Shown here: positions 1 to 6,798 of the stretch, one piece after another
How the letters are laid out: every line of letters begins with the position of its first letter
Position numbering within the stretch: the first letter of the stretch is position 1
Notes under the pieces: model-generated
Database searches by the model: none
Told to the model about the DNA's origin: nothing
The model's input: only the letters and a program-made list of their open reading frames with translations
Made by a program: the position numbers and the translations under genes
Source of the DNA: CAYVKY01 sp964452115
GTDB taxonomy: Bacteria > Bacteroidota > Ignavibacteria > Tepidaquicellales > Tepidaquicellaceae
Assembly (NCBI GenBank): GCA_964452115.1
Contig: CAYVKY010000041.1
Coordinates: forward strand, 1 to 15,920
DNA length: 15,920 nucleotides
Reading direction: 5' to 3'

Positions 1-1
1 A

Positions 2-238
2 ATTGCCCGTCAGACGACAGATGAATTCGGAAAATATCTTGCATTCGGAATCACGACAATCATAGCATCTTATGCAGTAGTGAATATGTGCGTGGCAACG
101 GGCATCATTCCGACAACGGGCGTGCCTGTGCCTTTCATCAGCCACGGCGGAACGGCTTTGATTATTAATTCAATGAGCATCGGAATTTTACTGAACATTT
201 CATCACAACGGGAAACATCAAAGGAGGTGAGCGCATGA
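2..238 (+). CDS. ftsW: FtsW, lipid II polymerase (SEDS family), 3' end only
   Basis: Only the last 78 codons are present; the frame is open from the left edge and stops at 236-238. The peptide contains the SEDS-family signature PTTGVPVPFISHGGTALI, which matches the conserved extracellular loop and last transmembrane helix of FtsW/RodA/SpoVE proteins, followed by a hydrophobic helix and a short basic/polar tail. FtsW is the divisome glycan polymerase in the inner membrane, working with a class B PBP. Immediate linkage to murG and the other division genes favours FtsW over RodA. The stop codon overlaps the murG start as ATGA, so the two are probably translationally coupled. The 5' end lies outside the window. 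Confidence 0.93.
   Translation: MARQTTDEFGKYLAFGITTIIASYAVVNMCVATGIIPTTGVPVPFISHGGTALIINSMSIGILLNISSQRETSKEVSA
221..227 (+). promoter_or_regulatory. Strong Shine-Dalgarno site for murG inside ftsW
   Basis: AAGGAGGTGA (221-230) is a perfect extended match to the anti-Shine-Dalgarno end of 16S rRNA, with its AAGGAGG core 7 nt before the murG ATG at 235. It lies within the last ftsW codons. Most other genes here (ftsQ, ftsA, the S46 peptidase, the T9SS protein) have no recognisable site, so this one stands out and fixes the murG start. Confidence 0.85.
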
Positions 239-1326
239 GATACATATTTGCAGGCGGCGGTACGGGAGGTCACATATTTCCTGCGATTTCGATTGCAGAC
301 TGCATACGCAGGATTGACAGCGATGCAAAGATTTTATTTATCGGCTCGAAGGGCAGACTTGAAGAAAAATTAGTGCCGCAGAATAATTATGAAATAAAAA
401 TTATAGAACTGCACGGACTGAATAAAGGAAAAGTAATTTCAAATCTCAATCTTCCTTTTATGATTATCCGCGCAGTGCGTGAAGTCAAAAAAATTGTCAA
501 GGAATTCAATCCCGATGCAGTTGTGGGCACAGGCGGATATGCTGCAGCACCGCTTATTTACGTTGCGGAGAAAGCGGGAATTCCCGTGTTTATGCAGGAA
601 GGAAACGCGATACCCGGAAAAGTCACGAAAATGTTCGCAAAAAAAGCAGCAAGGATTTTTGTGAATTTCAACGATGCAAAAAAGTATTTCAGATACAAAG
701 ATAATCTTACCGTTGAAGCTCACCCGATAAGATTTTCGAAAGGAAAAATCAGAAGAACCGAAGCGCTCGGCTTTTTCAAACTTGAAGAACATCCCGTTTT
801 ATTCGTGTTCGGCGGCAGTCAGGGTGCGTCTGCAATTAATTCCGCTGTGTTGAAGATTGCGGATAAACTTTCGGAGCTTAACATAAACATCATCTGGCAG
901 ACCGGTAAAAAAGATTTTAACAAAATTAAGGAAAGCACATCAAAACACGAAAACAGGATAAAAGTATTTGAATTTATAAATGAAATGAACATTGCTTATT
1001 CCGCAGCAGACCTTTGCGTATGCAGGGCAGGCATCAGCAGCATTATGGAACTTGCTGCGCTGAGTATGCCGTCACTGCTGATACCGTACAGATTTGCCGC
1101 AGAGAACCATCAGGAAAAGAATGCGCTTGCGCTAAGTTCGGCAGATGCGTGCATAGTACTGAAGGAAAATGAACTTGATGATAAACTATTCAGTACGATT
1201 GCAGGATATATAGCGGACAGCCGCAAACTTGAAACGCTCGGCAGGAATATAAACAAATTTTCTGACCCCGATTCAGCTTTAAAAATTGCAAACGAAATTT
1301 TTAACAGTATAAAAAATGGAAACTAA
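235..1326 (+). CDS. murG: MurG, lipid II-forming N-acetylglucosaminyltransferase
   Basis: Transfers GlcNAc from UDP-GlcNAc to undecaprenyl-PP-MurNAc-pentapeptide (lipid I) on the inner face of the cytoplasmic membrane, giving lipid II. The 363-aa length is normal for a GT-B-fold GT28 enzyme. The N-terminal lipid I domain has the glycine-rich loop AGGGTGGHIFPA (residues 6-17, catalytic-region His13), a second loop GTGGYAAAP (98-106) and QEGNAIPGK (121-129), the counterpart of the usual HEQN-x-x-G. The C-terminal nucleotide-sugar domain has GGSQGA (193-198), RAG-xSS-xxE (264-272) for UDP binding, and a NHQEKNA segment (291-297). The start is set by the overlapping ATGA with ftsW and a perfect Shine-Dalgarno site. 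The 3' end overlaps the next gene by 11 nt, so they are probably co-translated. Confidence 0.97.
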   Translation: MRYIFAGGGTGGHIFPAISIADCIRRIDSDAKILFIGSKGRLEEKLVPQNNYEIKIIELHGLNKGKVISNLNLPFMIIRAVREVKKIVKEFNPDAVVGTGGYAAAPLIYVAEKAGIPVFMQEGNAIPGKVTKMFAKKAARIFVNFNDAKKYFRYKDNLTVEAHPIRFSKGKIRRTEALGFFKLEEHPVLFVFGGSQGASAINSAVLKIADKLSELNINIIWQTGKKDFNKIKESTSKHENRIKVFEFINEMNIAYSAADLCVCRAGISSIMELAALSMPSLLIPYRFAAENHQEKNALALSSADACIVLKENELDDKLFSTIAGYIADSRKLETLGRNINKFSDPDSALKIANEIFNSIKNGN

Positions 1327-1774
1327 AAAAGTATTCAAATATAAATTAGATTTCTATTACAGGGCACTGATTATCTACTTCGTGTTTTTGGTTGTTTATG
1401 TAATAATCAGAGGTAACTTTTCGGAGAAGAAGTTTTCTTTTGTTGTTGAAGACCCGATATTGTATATAATAATTCTATTTATACTTTACTCGCTGGCAGT
1501 ACTAATTGTAAAGTATCTGCGCAACCGCCAGATAATTTTTGAAGATGACCGTATTGTTCTGAAAAACCGTTTCGGGCAGAGGTTCATTTTATTTTCAGAT
1601 GTAATCTCGATAAGGTTTTCCAGAGAGCGCGGAAAATTTGTTGAAGGTACAAAAAAAATCAGAATTGTAAAGATGAAACTAAAAAACAGAAAGCGGAATC
1701 TGCGAATTAAAATCGGTGAATTTTATGATGAAAGGCAATTAATAAGAGAATTTAAAAATATCGTCAGACATTAA
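1316..1774 (+). CDS. Two-TM membrane protein with PH-like cytoplasmic domain, inside dcw cluster
   Basis: I do not recognise this 152-aa protein as a named family. Visible parts are a short basic N terminus, two hydrophobic segments (about residues 16-32 and 47-67), then a basic, beta-rich tail from about 70 to 150 with an IIFEDDRIVLKN-type strand, an ILFSDVISIRFS strand and a C-terminal amphipathic helix. This is the layout of small bacterial PH-domain (DUF304/bPH-like) membrane proteins, an assignment by pattern only. It starts 11 nt before the end of murG and its TAA directly abuts the murC ATG, so it is locked into the operon by coupling. Its place between two peptidoglycan precursor genes suggests a cell-envelope or division role, but no reaction can be read from the sequence. 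The tail is rich in Lys and Arg, compatible with lying against the membrane. Confidence 0.75.
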   Translation: METKKVFKYKLDFYYRALIIYFVFLVVYVIIRGNFSEKKFSFVVEDPILYIIILFILYSLAVLIVKYLRNRQIIFEDDRIVLKNRFGQRFILFSDVISIRFSRERGKFVEGTKKIRIVKMKLKNRKRNLRIKIGEFYDERQLIREFKNIVRH

Positions 1775-3142
1775 ATGAAAATATTTTTTATAGGCATCGG
1801 CGGAATTGGAATGAGCGGTCTTGCGGAATACATGCTCGAGAAGGGAAATGTCGTATTCGGCAGCGATTCAGGCACTTCCGTAATCACGGACAGGCTCGCG
1901 GAAAAAGGTGCAGTGATATATACAGGACATGATAAAAATAATATTACCGGCGATATTGATTTGGTGGTTTATAGTTCTGCAATCAGTGAAGCGAATCCTG
2001 AACTGACGGCTGCAAGAGAAAAATCCATTAAAACTGTTAAACGTGCAGGATTGCTCGGAGAAATTGTGAACGGAATGTTTCTGATTGCGGTAAGCGGCAC
2101 ACACGGAAAAACAAGCACTACAGCTATGATTGCAAAAATGCTGATAGATGCAGAGCTTGACCCGACGGTATTTGCGGGAGGTACGATTGATTTTCTGAAC
2201 GGTGCGGCAGTGAGATTAGGTGCAGGAAAAATTGCAGTGGTTGAGGCAGACGAATACGACAGAAGTTTTCTTACTTTAACTCCCGACATTGCAATTGTCA
2301 ATAATATCGAGGAAGACCATCTGGATATATACAAAGATATTGATGATATAAAATATAATTTTATAAAATTTGTAAATCAGTCAAAAGAAGATGCTGCGGC
2401 TGTTTTGAACGGTGATGATGAAAATGTGCATGACATAATCAATAATATAAAAACCGGAAATATAATCCGTTTCGGAATATCGGAAGGGAACGATGTATAT
2501 TCTTCGGATATAAAATACAATCCGGCTGTGGGATATGCATCGGAATTTAATATCATCAGCCGCGGAATAAATAAAGGCAGCGTGCAGCTGAAAGTTCAGG
2601 GCATCCATAATATAAAAAATTCTCTTGCTGCATACTGTGTTTCGGAAAAATTCGAAATTCCTTTTGAAGTATTTGCAAAATCCATTTCACATTTTACTCC
2701 CGTGAAGCGGAGGTTAGAACTTGTTTATAGCAAAGGCATTAACATATTTGATGACTATGCACACCATCCGACAGAAATTAGAAATTCACTTGAAGGAATT
2801 AAACTTACAGCCGGAGGACGCATCATCACTGTGTTCCAGCCGCATCTGTACACACGTACAAGAGATTTTTACCATGAGTTCGCGAAAAGCCTTGCAATAA
2901 GCGATGTGCTGATTCTGACTGAAATTTATCCTGCAAGGGAAGAAAAAATTGAAGGAGTGTCATCAGAGCTAATAGCGGATGAATACGAAAAGATAAAAGG
3001 CGAAAAGCCGGTTCTTGAAAATGACCCGGAAAAAATTAATTCGATATTGAAAAATATTGTGAAAGAAGGTGATACGATTGTATTTCAGGGTGCAGGAAGC
3101 ATTACGCTATACTGCCAGAATTTTGTAAAAAGTCTATATTGA
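1775..3142 (+). CDS. murC: MurC, UDP-N-acetylmuramate--L-alanine ligase
   Basis: Cytoplasmic ATP-dependent ligase that adds L-Ala to UDP-MurNAc, the first step of stem-peptide synthesis. At 455 aa it is full length. The N-terminal UDP-binding domain begins with GIGGIGMSGLAE (residues 7-18). The central Mur ligase domain has the ATP P-loop GTHGKTST (108-115), the metal/phosphate-binding EADEYD (157-162) and DHLDIY (181-186), and GIHNIKNSLAA (276-286). The C-terminal domain carries DDYAHHPTEI (326-335) and FQPHLYTRT (354-362), both diagnostic of MurC among Mur ligases. The ATG follows the upstream TAA with no gap and no Shine-Dalgarno site, so initiation probably depends on terminating ribosomes. 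No murB or ddl is fused to it or lies beside it. Confidence 0.97.
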   Translation: MKIFFIGIGGIGMSGLAEYMLEKGNVVFGSDSGTSVITDRLAEKGAVIYTGHDKNNITGDIDLVVYSSAISEANPELTAAREKSIKTVKRAGLLGEIVNGMFLIAVSGTHGKTSTTAMIAKMLIDAELDPTVFAGGTIDFLNGAAVRLGAGKIAVVEADEYDRSFLTLTPDIAIVNNIEEDHLDIYKDIDDIKYNFIKFVNQSKEDAAAVLNGDDENVHDIINNIKTGNIIRFGISEGNDVYSSDIKYNPAVGYASEFNIISRGINKGSVQLKVQGIHNIKNSLAAYCVSEKFEIPFEVFAKSISHFTPVKRRLELVYSKGINIFDDYAHHPTEIRNSLEGIKLTAGGRIITVFQPHLYTRTRDFYHEFAKSLAISDVLILTEIYPAREEKIEGVSSELIADEYEKIKGEKPVLENDPEKINSILKNIVKEGDTIVFQGAGSITLYCQNFVKSLY

Positions 3143-3146
3143 ATAA

Positions 3147-3947
3147 TTGAGCAGAATAAAATACATATTGCTTTTCGGAATTGTGATTGCGGTGATAGCA
3201 GTTATAATATTTTTAACTGTTAAATGGCGGCGTGATGATGTTTACGGAAAAATTTCCGTAACGGGGAATTATACAATTTCGGACAGTGAAATTCTCGAAT
3301 TTTCAGGACTGAACTGCGACAGCGTATTTTCTCCCGATGGAATTAACGAAAAGGAAATTACTTCAAAAATTTTAAAACATCCTGAAATTAAAAAAGCGGT
3401 GGTGAGGAAAGTTCCGCCGAGTGAAATCGTAATTGAGATAATTGAAAAAAATCCGATTGCAATCATCAACACTGGAGATGACCTTAGCCTGATAGATGAA
3501 GAACTTGAATTTTTCAACTTCAAAAATACGGAGAAACTCTTTGACCTGCCGGTGATAAACGGAATTAAAGTCGACAAACTGAGCGATAATAAAAAGGTTG
3601 TAAGGGATTCGGATAAACTGAAACTCGCTGTCAGAATACTTATGGACATCATAAACAAAAAAAGCGGAATTCAGAATTACATCTCGGAAATCAATATGTC
3701 CGATGACAATAAAATTGTGATGTACACCATTGATAAAGCGGTGCCTGTTTACCTGCCGTTTTTTGATATGAAGAGATTAAATGATGCGGATGTAAAGGAA
3801 GAGTTGCAGCAAAAAACCGAAGTACTGAAACAGTATTTCGAAAAAATTTATCCAAAGCAGAAAAACAGAAACATAAAATACATTGACCTGAGATTTTCAA
3901 ATCAGGCAGTTGTATGTTTTGAAAACGAAGTAACAAAAACCATATAA
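3147..3947 (+). CDS. ftsQ: FtsQ/DivIB cell-division protein
   Basis: Bitopic inner-membrane divisome protein that links the FtsA/FtsZ side to the periplasmic FtsL/FtsB/FtsW/FtsI complex. The 266-aa protein has a short basic N terminus, one TM helix (about residues 6-26), a POTRA domain (about 33-102, ending in a VPPSEIVIEIIEKNPIA-type strand) and a beta-rich FtsQ domain to about 260. Sequence conservation is weak, as usual for FtsQ; topology and position between murC and ftsA carry the assignment. The start is TTG at 3147, 4 nt after the murC stop; a TTG slightly upstream (3139) runs straight into a stop. No Shine-Dalgarno site is visible, so expression is probably low and coupled to murC. 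Confidence 0.92.
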   Translation: MSRIKYILLFGIVIAVIAVIIFLTVKWRRDDVYGKISVTGNYTISDSEILEFSGLNCDSVFSPDGINEKEITSKILKHPEIKKAVVRKVPPSEIVIEIIEKNPIAIINTGDDLSLIDEELEFFNFKNTEKLFDLPVINGIKVDKLSDNKKVVRDSDKLKLAVRILMDIINKKSGIQNYISEINMSDDNKIVMYTIDKAVPVYLPFFDMKRLNDADVKEELQQKTEVLKQYFEKIYPKQKNRNIKYIDLRFSNQAVVCFENEVTKTI

Positions 3948-3979
3948 ATAAAAAATTGTAAAATTAAAATTGATTTAAA

Positions 3980-5269
3980 TTGAAAGCAAAAAAACAAGAC
4001 AGTGAAATAATAGTGGGGCTGGATGTAGGAACGACGAAGATTTGCGTGATAGTTGCAAGAGTAAGAGATGATAATAATATTGACGTGATAGGTATCGGAA
4101 AAGCCCATTCGGACGGACTTCACAGAGGACTGGTAGTCAATCCGAAAAAAACAATTGAATCAATTAAGACAGCAATATTAAATGCAGAAAAAAATTCCGG
4201 CGTTAATATTACAAATGTGTCTGTCGGAATTGCAGGTCATCACATTAAATGCATGCAGACGAATGCTTCAATCGGAATTAATAATTCCGACAGAACCATT
4301 CATCAGGATGATGTTGACAGAATTCTTGAGCAGTCAAAACTTCTGCGCCTGTCAAGCGATATGAAAATTGTGCACATTGTGCCGCAGGAGTTTATTGTTG
4401 ACGACAGAGAACCGATTTTTGAATCGCCGGTCGGAATGCTCGGGATAAGGCTTGCGGCAAAGGTGAATCTGATTATGGGGCTTGTGTCGTCAATTGATGA
4501 CCTCTCGCAGTGCGTTTCCGCCTGCGATGTGGATGTTGATGACATCGTTCTTGAGCCGATTGCGTCAGCGCACGCAGTACTTGACGATACCGAAAAGAAA
4601 GTCGGTGTTTCTATGATTGATATCGGCGGCGGCACAACGGACGTAGCGGTATTCAAAAAGGGAATATTGAAATATACCGCGGGTATTGGCATTGCGGGAA
4701 ATCTTGTAACAAGCGACATCGTTGAAGGTATGGGAATTTTGGAGGCTGATGCCGAAAGAATAAAAAAAGAATACGGATACGCAATGATTTCCGAAATATT
4801 GAATGATGATGAAATTATTGTAAAGAACAACATCAGAGAGCAGGAGCCCAAAAAAATCAAAAAGAGCGTGCTGGCAAGAATCATTGAGGCGCGCATGCAG
4901 GACATTTTTGAATTGTCGGCAATTGAAATCAAAAATTCCCAGATAATGAATGAACTTCACGCGGGAGTTGTCATCACCGGCGGCGGCTCGCTTATCAGAG
5001 GTTCAAAGGACCTTGCAGAGCAGATACTCGGAATGGAAGTGAATCTCGGAAGTCCGAGAGGCTTGTCAGGCGGGCTTATCAGAGAGATTGAAAGTCCGAT
5101 ATACGCAACCGGCGTAGGGCTGGTGCTTCACAGATACAAAGAATTATCAGGAAAAATTCCGGTGAAGAAATCAGGTGCAAAGAGTGTGAAGAAAGTGCAG
5201 GAGACTAAGCAGGATGTAACTCCAAAGAAAATATTTACAAAAATCAAATCCTGGTTTGACGAACTTTAA
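3980..5269 (+). CDS. ftsA: FtsA, actin-like membrane tether of FtsZ
   Basis: Actin-fold ATPase that anchors FtsZ filaments to the inner membrane and recruits later divisome proteins. The 429-aa protein shows phosphate-1 LDVGTTK (residues 14-20), the family-specific 1C subdomain (roughly 85-165), phosphate-2 MIDIGGGTTDVAVF (212-225) and the adenosine loop VVITGGGSLIRG (330-341). A Lys/Gln-rich linker (about 390-413) leads to a C-terminal amphipathic helix KKIFTKIKSWFDEL (416-429), the membrane-targeting sequence. The start is TTG at 3980, just before the conserved first strand, with no in-frame ATG close by and no Shine-Dalgarno site. A 32-nt AT-rich gap separates it from ftsQ. Confidence 0.96.
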   Translation: MKAKKQDSEIIVGLDVGTTKICVIVARVRDDNNIDVIGIGKAHSDGLHRGLVVNPKKTIESIKTAILNAEKNSGVNITNVSVGIAGHHIKCMQTNASIGINNSDRTIHQDDVDRILEQSKLLRLSSDMKIVHIVPQEFIVDDREPIFESPVGMLGIRLAAKVNLIMGLVSSIDDLSQCVSACDVDVDDIVLEPIASAHAVLDDTEKKVGVSMIDIGGGTTDVAVFKKGILKYTAGIGIAGNLVTSDIVEGMGILEADAERIKKEYGYAMISEILNDDEIIVKNNIREQEPKKIKKSVLARIIEARMQDIFELSAIEIKNSQIMNELHAGVVITGGGSLIRGSKDLAEQILGMEVNLGSPRGLSGGLIREIESPIYATGVGLVLHRYKELSGKIPVKKSGAKSVKKVQETKQDVTPKKIFTKIKSWFDEL

Positions 5270-5342
5270 AAAGTGATACACAAAAATATATGAATTTTTT
5301 AAAATTAAATTATTTTATAAATTTCAACCCGAAAGGAAAATT

Positions 5343-6677
5343 ATGCCAATCCAATTAGTATCCAACGAGGATAGATTTACAAACGGTGCAAAAATTCAGG
5401 TAGTCGGAGTCGGCGGCGGCGGCGGAAACATCATCAACTCAATGTCCAAAAAAGGCATTGACGGAATTGAATTCGTTGCAATCAATACCGACCATCAGGC
5501 ACTTGAATTAAGCACAGCACAAAAAAAGATTCAGATAGGAAAGTCTCTTACAAACGGACTCGGCACCGGTATGAACAGTGATATCGGAGCCAAAGCCGCT
5601 GAAGAGAGCAGACAGGATATCGAAAACGCGCTTCAGGGCAGCGACATGATATTCCTGACAGCAGGTATGGGCGGAGGCACAGGAACAGGTGCGGCGCCCG
5701 TAGTCGCCGAAATCGCAAAGCGCCAAGGGGCACTTGTGGTCGCAATTGTTACAAAACCTTTTGAATTCGAAGGCAAACCCAGAATGAGATTAGCGCTCGA
5801 AGGCGTTGAAAATCTCAGGGAAGAAGTGGACAGCTTAATTGTAATTCCAAATCAGAAAATTCTGTCGCTTATTAGTCCCGACACAACAAAAGATGACGCA
5901 CTCGAATTTGCAAACAGAGTCCTTTATAATGCCACCAAAGGCATTTCACAGATTATCACAAGACCGGGACAAGTCAACACAGACTTTGCCGATGTAAGGA
6001 CGATTATGAAAGATGTGGGCGAAGCTATGATAGGAATGGGTGTGGCATCAGGTGAAAACAGAGCTGAAAAAGCCGTGCAGCTTGCAGTTACAAATCCTGT
6101 ACTGGATGACATTGATATTTCCAGTTCGAAGAATATTCTTGTTAATATTATTCAGGACGGAAATATGAAGATGAAGGAAGTGGAAGTTATCAACACTTAC
6201 ATTCAGGGTATAGTTGGCAGTGATGCGAAGTACATACTCGGCTGGGCAGATGACGCAGCAATTAAAGATGAAATTATGGTAACTGTGATTGCAACCGGAT
6301 TTATCAATGAAACCGCCGAAAAAAGCAATGATGGAGATAAATTTGAGCCGCTGGAAGGCGATTCCTTTCCTGCAGAAGTCCCTTCTCAGAAGAGCGCTTC
6401 GAGAATTGAAATTAAACTAAAGACTTCGGAATTTCTTAATGCAAACAAAAATGTAATTTCGATGCCTCAGACCGATAAGGAACTGGATGAACTCTCAAAC
6501 ATTCCCGCATACAAGCGCAGGGAAATGGAAGAGAAGAAGAAATCGCTGATTATGGATGACCTGAATGAAGTGCACGTTGAGCAGAAGAAAACACCGGATG
6601 AAAATCTCACCTTTGCGGATTTTCCTCTCACGGGTGAAATTTCATCTCCGTCATTTATGAGGAAACAAATGCAGTGA
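5343..6677 (+). CDS. ftsZ: FtsZ, tubulin-like division GTPase
   Basis: Polymerising GTPase that forms the cytokinetic Z-ring. The 444-aa protein has the N-terminal loop VGVGGGGGNIINSM (21-34), the tubulin signature GMGGGTGTGAAPV (108-120) and a T7 catalytic loop N212-T-D214-F-A-D217 completing the neighbouring subunit's GTPase site. The globular core ends near residue 320, followed by an acidic/lysine linker of about 115 residues. The tail SPSFMRKQ (435-442) resembles the C-terminal peptide that binds FtsA; a second similar motif, IPAYKRR, sits at 387-393. Unlike ftsQ and ftsA it has an ATG and a purine-rich GAAAGGA site 5-10 nt upstream, consistent with FtsZ being the abundant divisome protein. 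It is the last gene of the cluster in view. Confidence 0.98.
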   Translation: MPIQLVSNEDRFTNGAKIQVVGVGGGGGNIINSMSKKGIDGIEFVAINTDHQALELSTAQKKIQIGKSLTNGLGTGMNSDIGAKAAEESRQDIENALQGSDMIFLTAGMGGGTGTGAAPVVAEIAKRQGALVVAIVTKPFEFEGKPRMRLALEGVENLREEVDSLIVIPNQKILSLISPDTTKDDALEFANRVLYNATKGISQIITRPGQVNTDFADVRTIMKDVGEAMIGMGVASGENRAEKAVQLAVTNPVLDDIDISSSKNILVNIIQDGNMKMKEVEVINTYIQGIVGSDAKYILGWADDAAIKDEIMVTVIATGFINETAEKSNDGDKFEPLEGDSFPAEVPSQKSASRIEIKLKTSEFLNANKNVISMPQTDKELDELSNIPAYKRREMEEKKKSLIMDDLNEVHVEQKKTPDENLTFADFPLTGEISSPSFMRKQMQ

Positions 6678-6687
6678 TATTTACGGC

Positions 6688-6721
6688 GGGCAGATTGAGA
6701 ACGACTGCCTGTAAGGCTTTT
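6688..6721 (+). terminator. Weak candidate terminator after ftsZ
   Basis: Two mutually exclusive small hairpins follow the ftsZ stop: GGGCAG (6688-6693) pairing with CTGCCT (6705-6710, last pair G-U), and GCCT (6707-6710) pairing with AGGC (6714-6717) directly before TTTT (6718-6721). Either is short and the T run is minimal, so termination may be partial or absent. It is listed because the dcw cluster ends here and the next gene is functionally unrelated. Confidence 0.28.
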
Positions 6722-6738
6722 GTTGCGTTATAACTTTT

Positions 6739-6765
6739 TTGAGCCTGATTCGTATAACATATAAT
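6739..6765 (+). promoter_or_regulatory. Candidate promoter for the S46 peptidase
   Basis: TATAAT at 6760-6765 lies 33 nt before the peptidase ATG, preceded by TTGAGC at 6739-6744 with a short 15-nt spacer. Bacteroidota promoters often use TTTG/TAnnTTTG instead, and TTTG is present at 6738-6741. The gene needs its own start site after the 121-nt gap from ftsZ, but the exact boxes are uncertain. Confidence 0.25.
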
Positions 6766-6798
6766 AGAATACTCTTTAAAAAAACTTAAATATATATA

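Noticed and set aside
4303..4932. 209-codon minus-strand open frame inside ftsA
   Set aside because: Lies wholly within a conserved, motif-complete ftsA on the other strand. Ser/Ile/Thr-rich peptide typical of antisense shadows.
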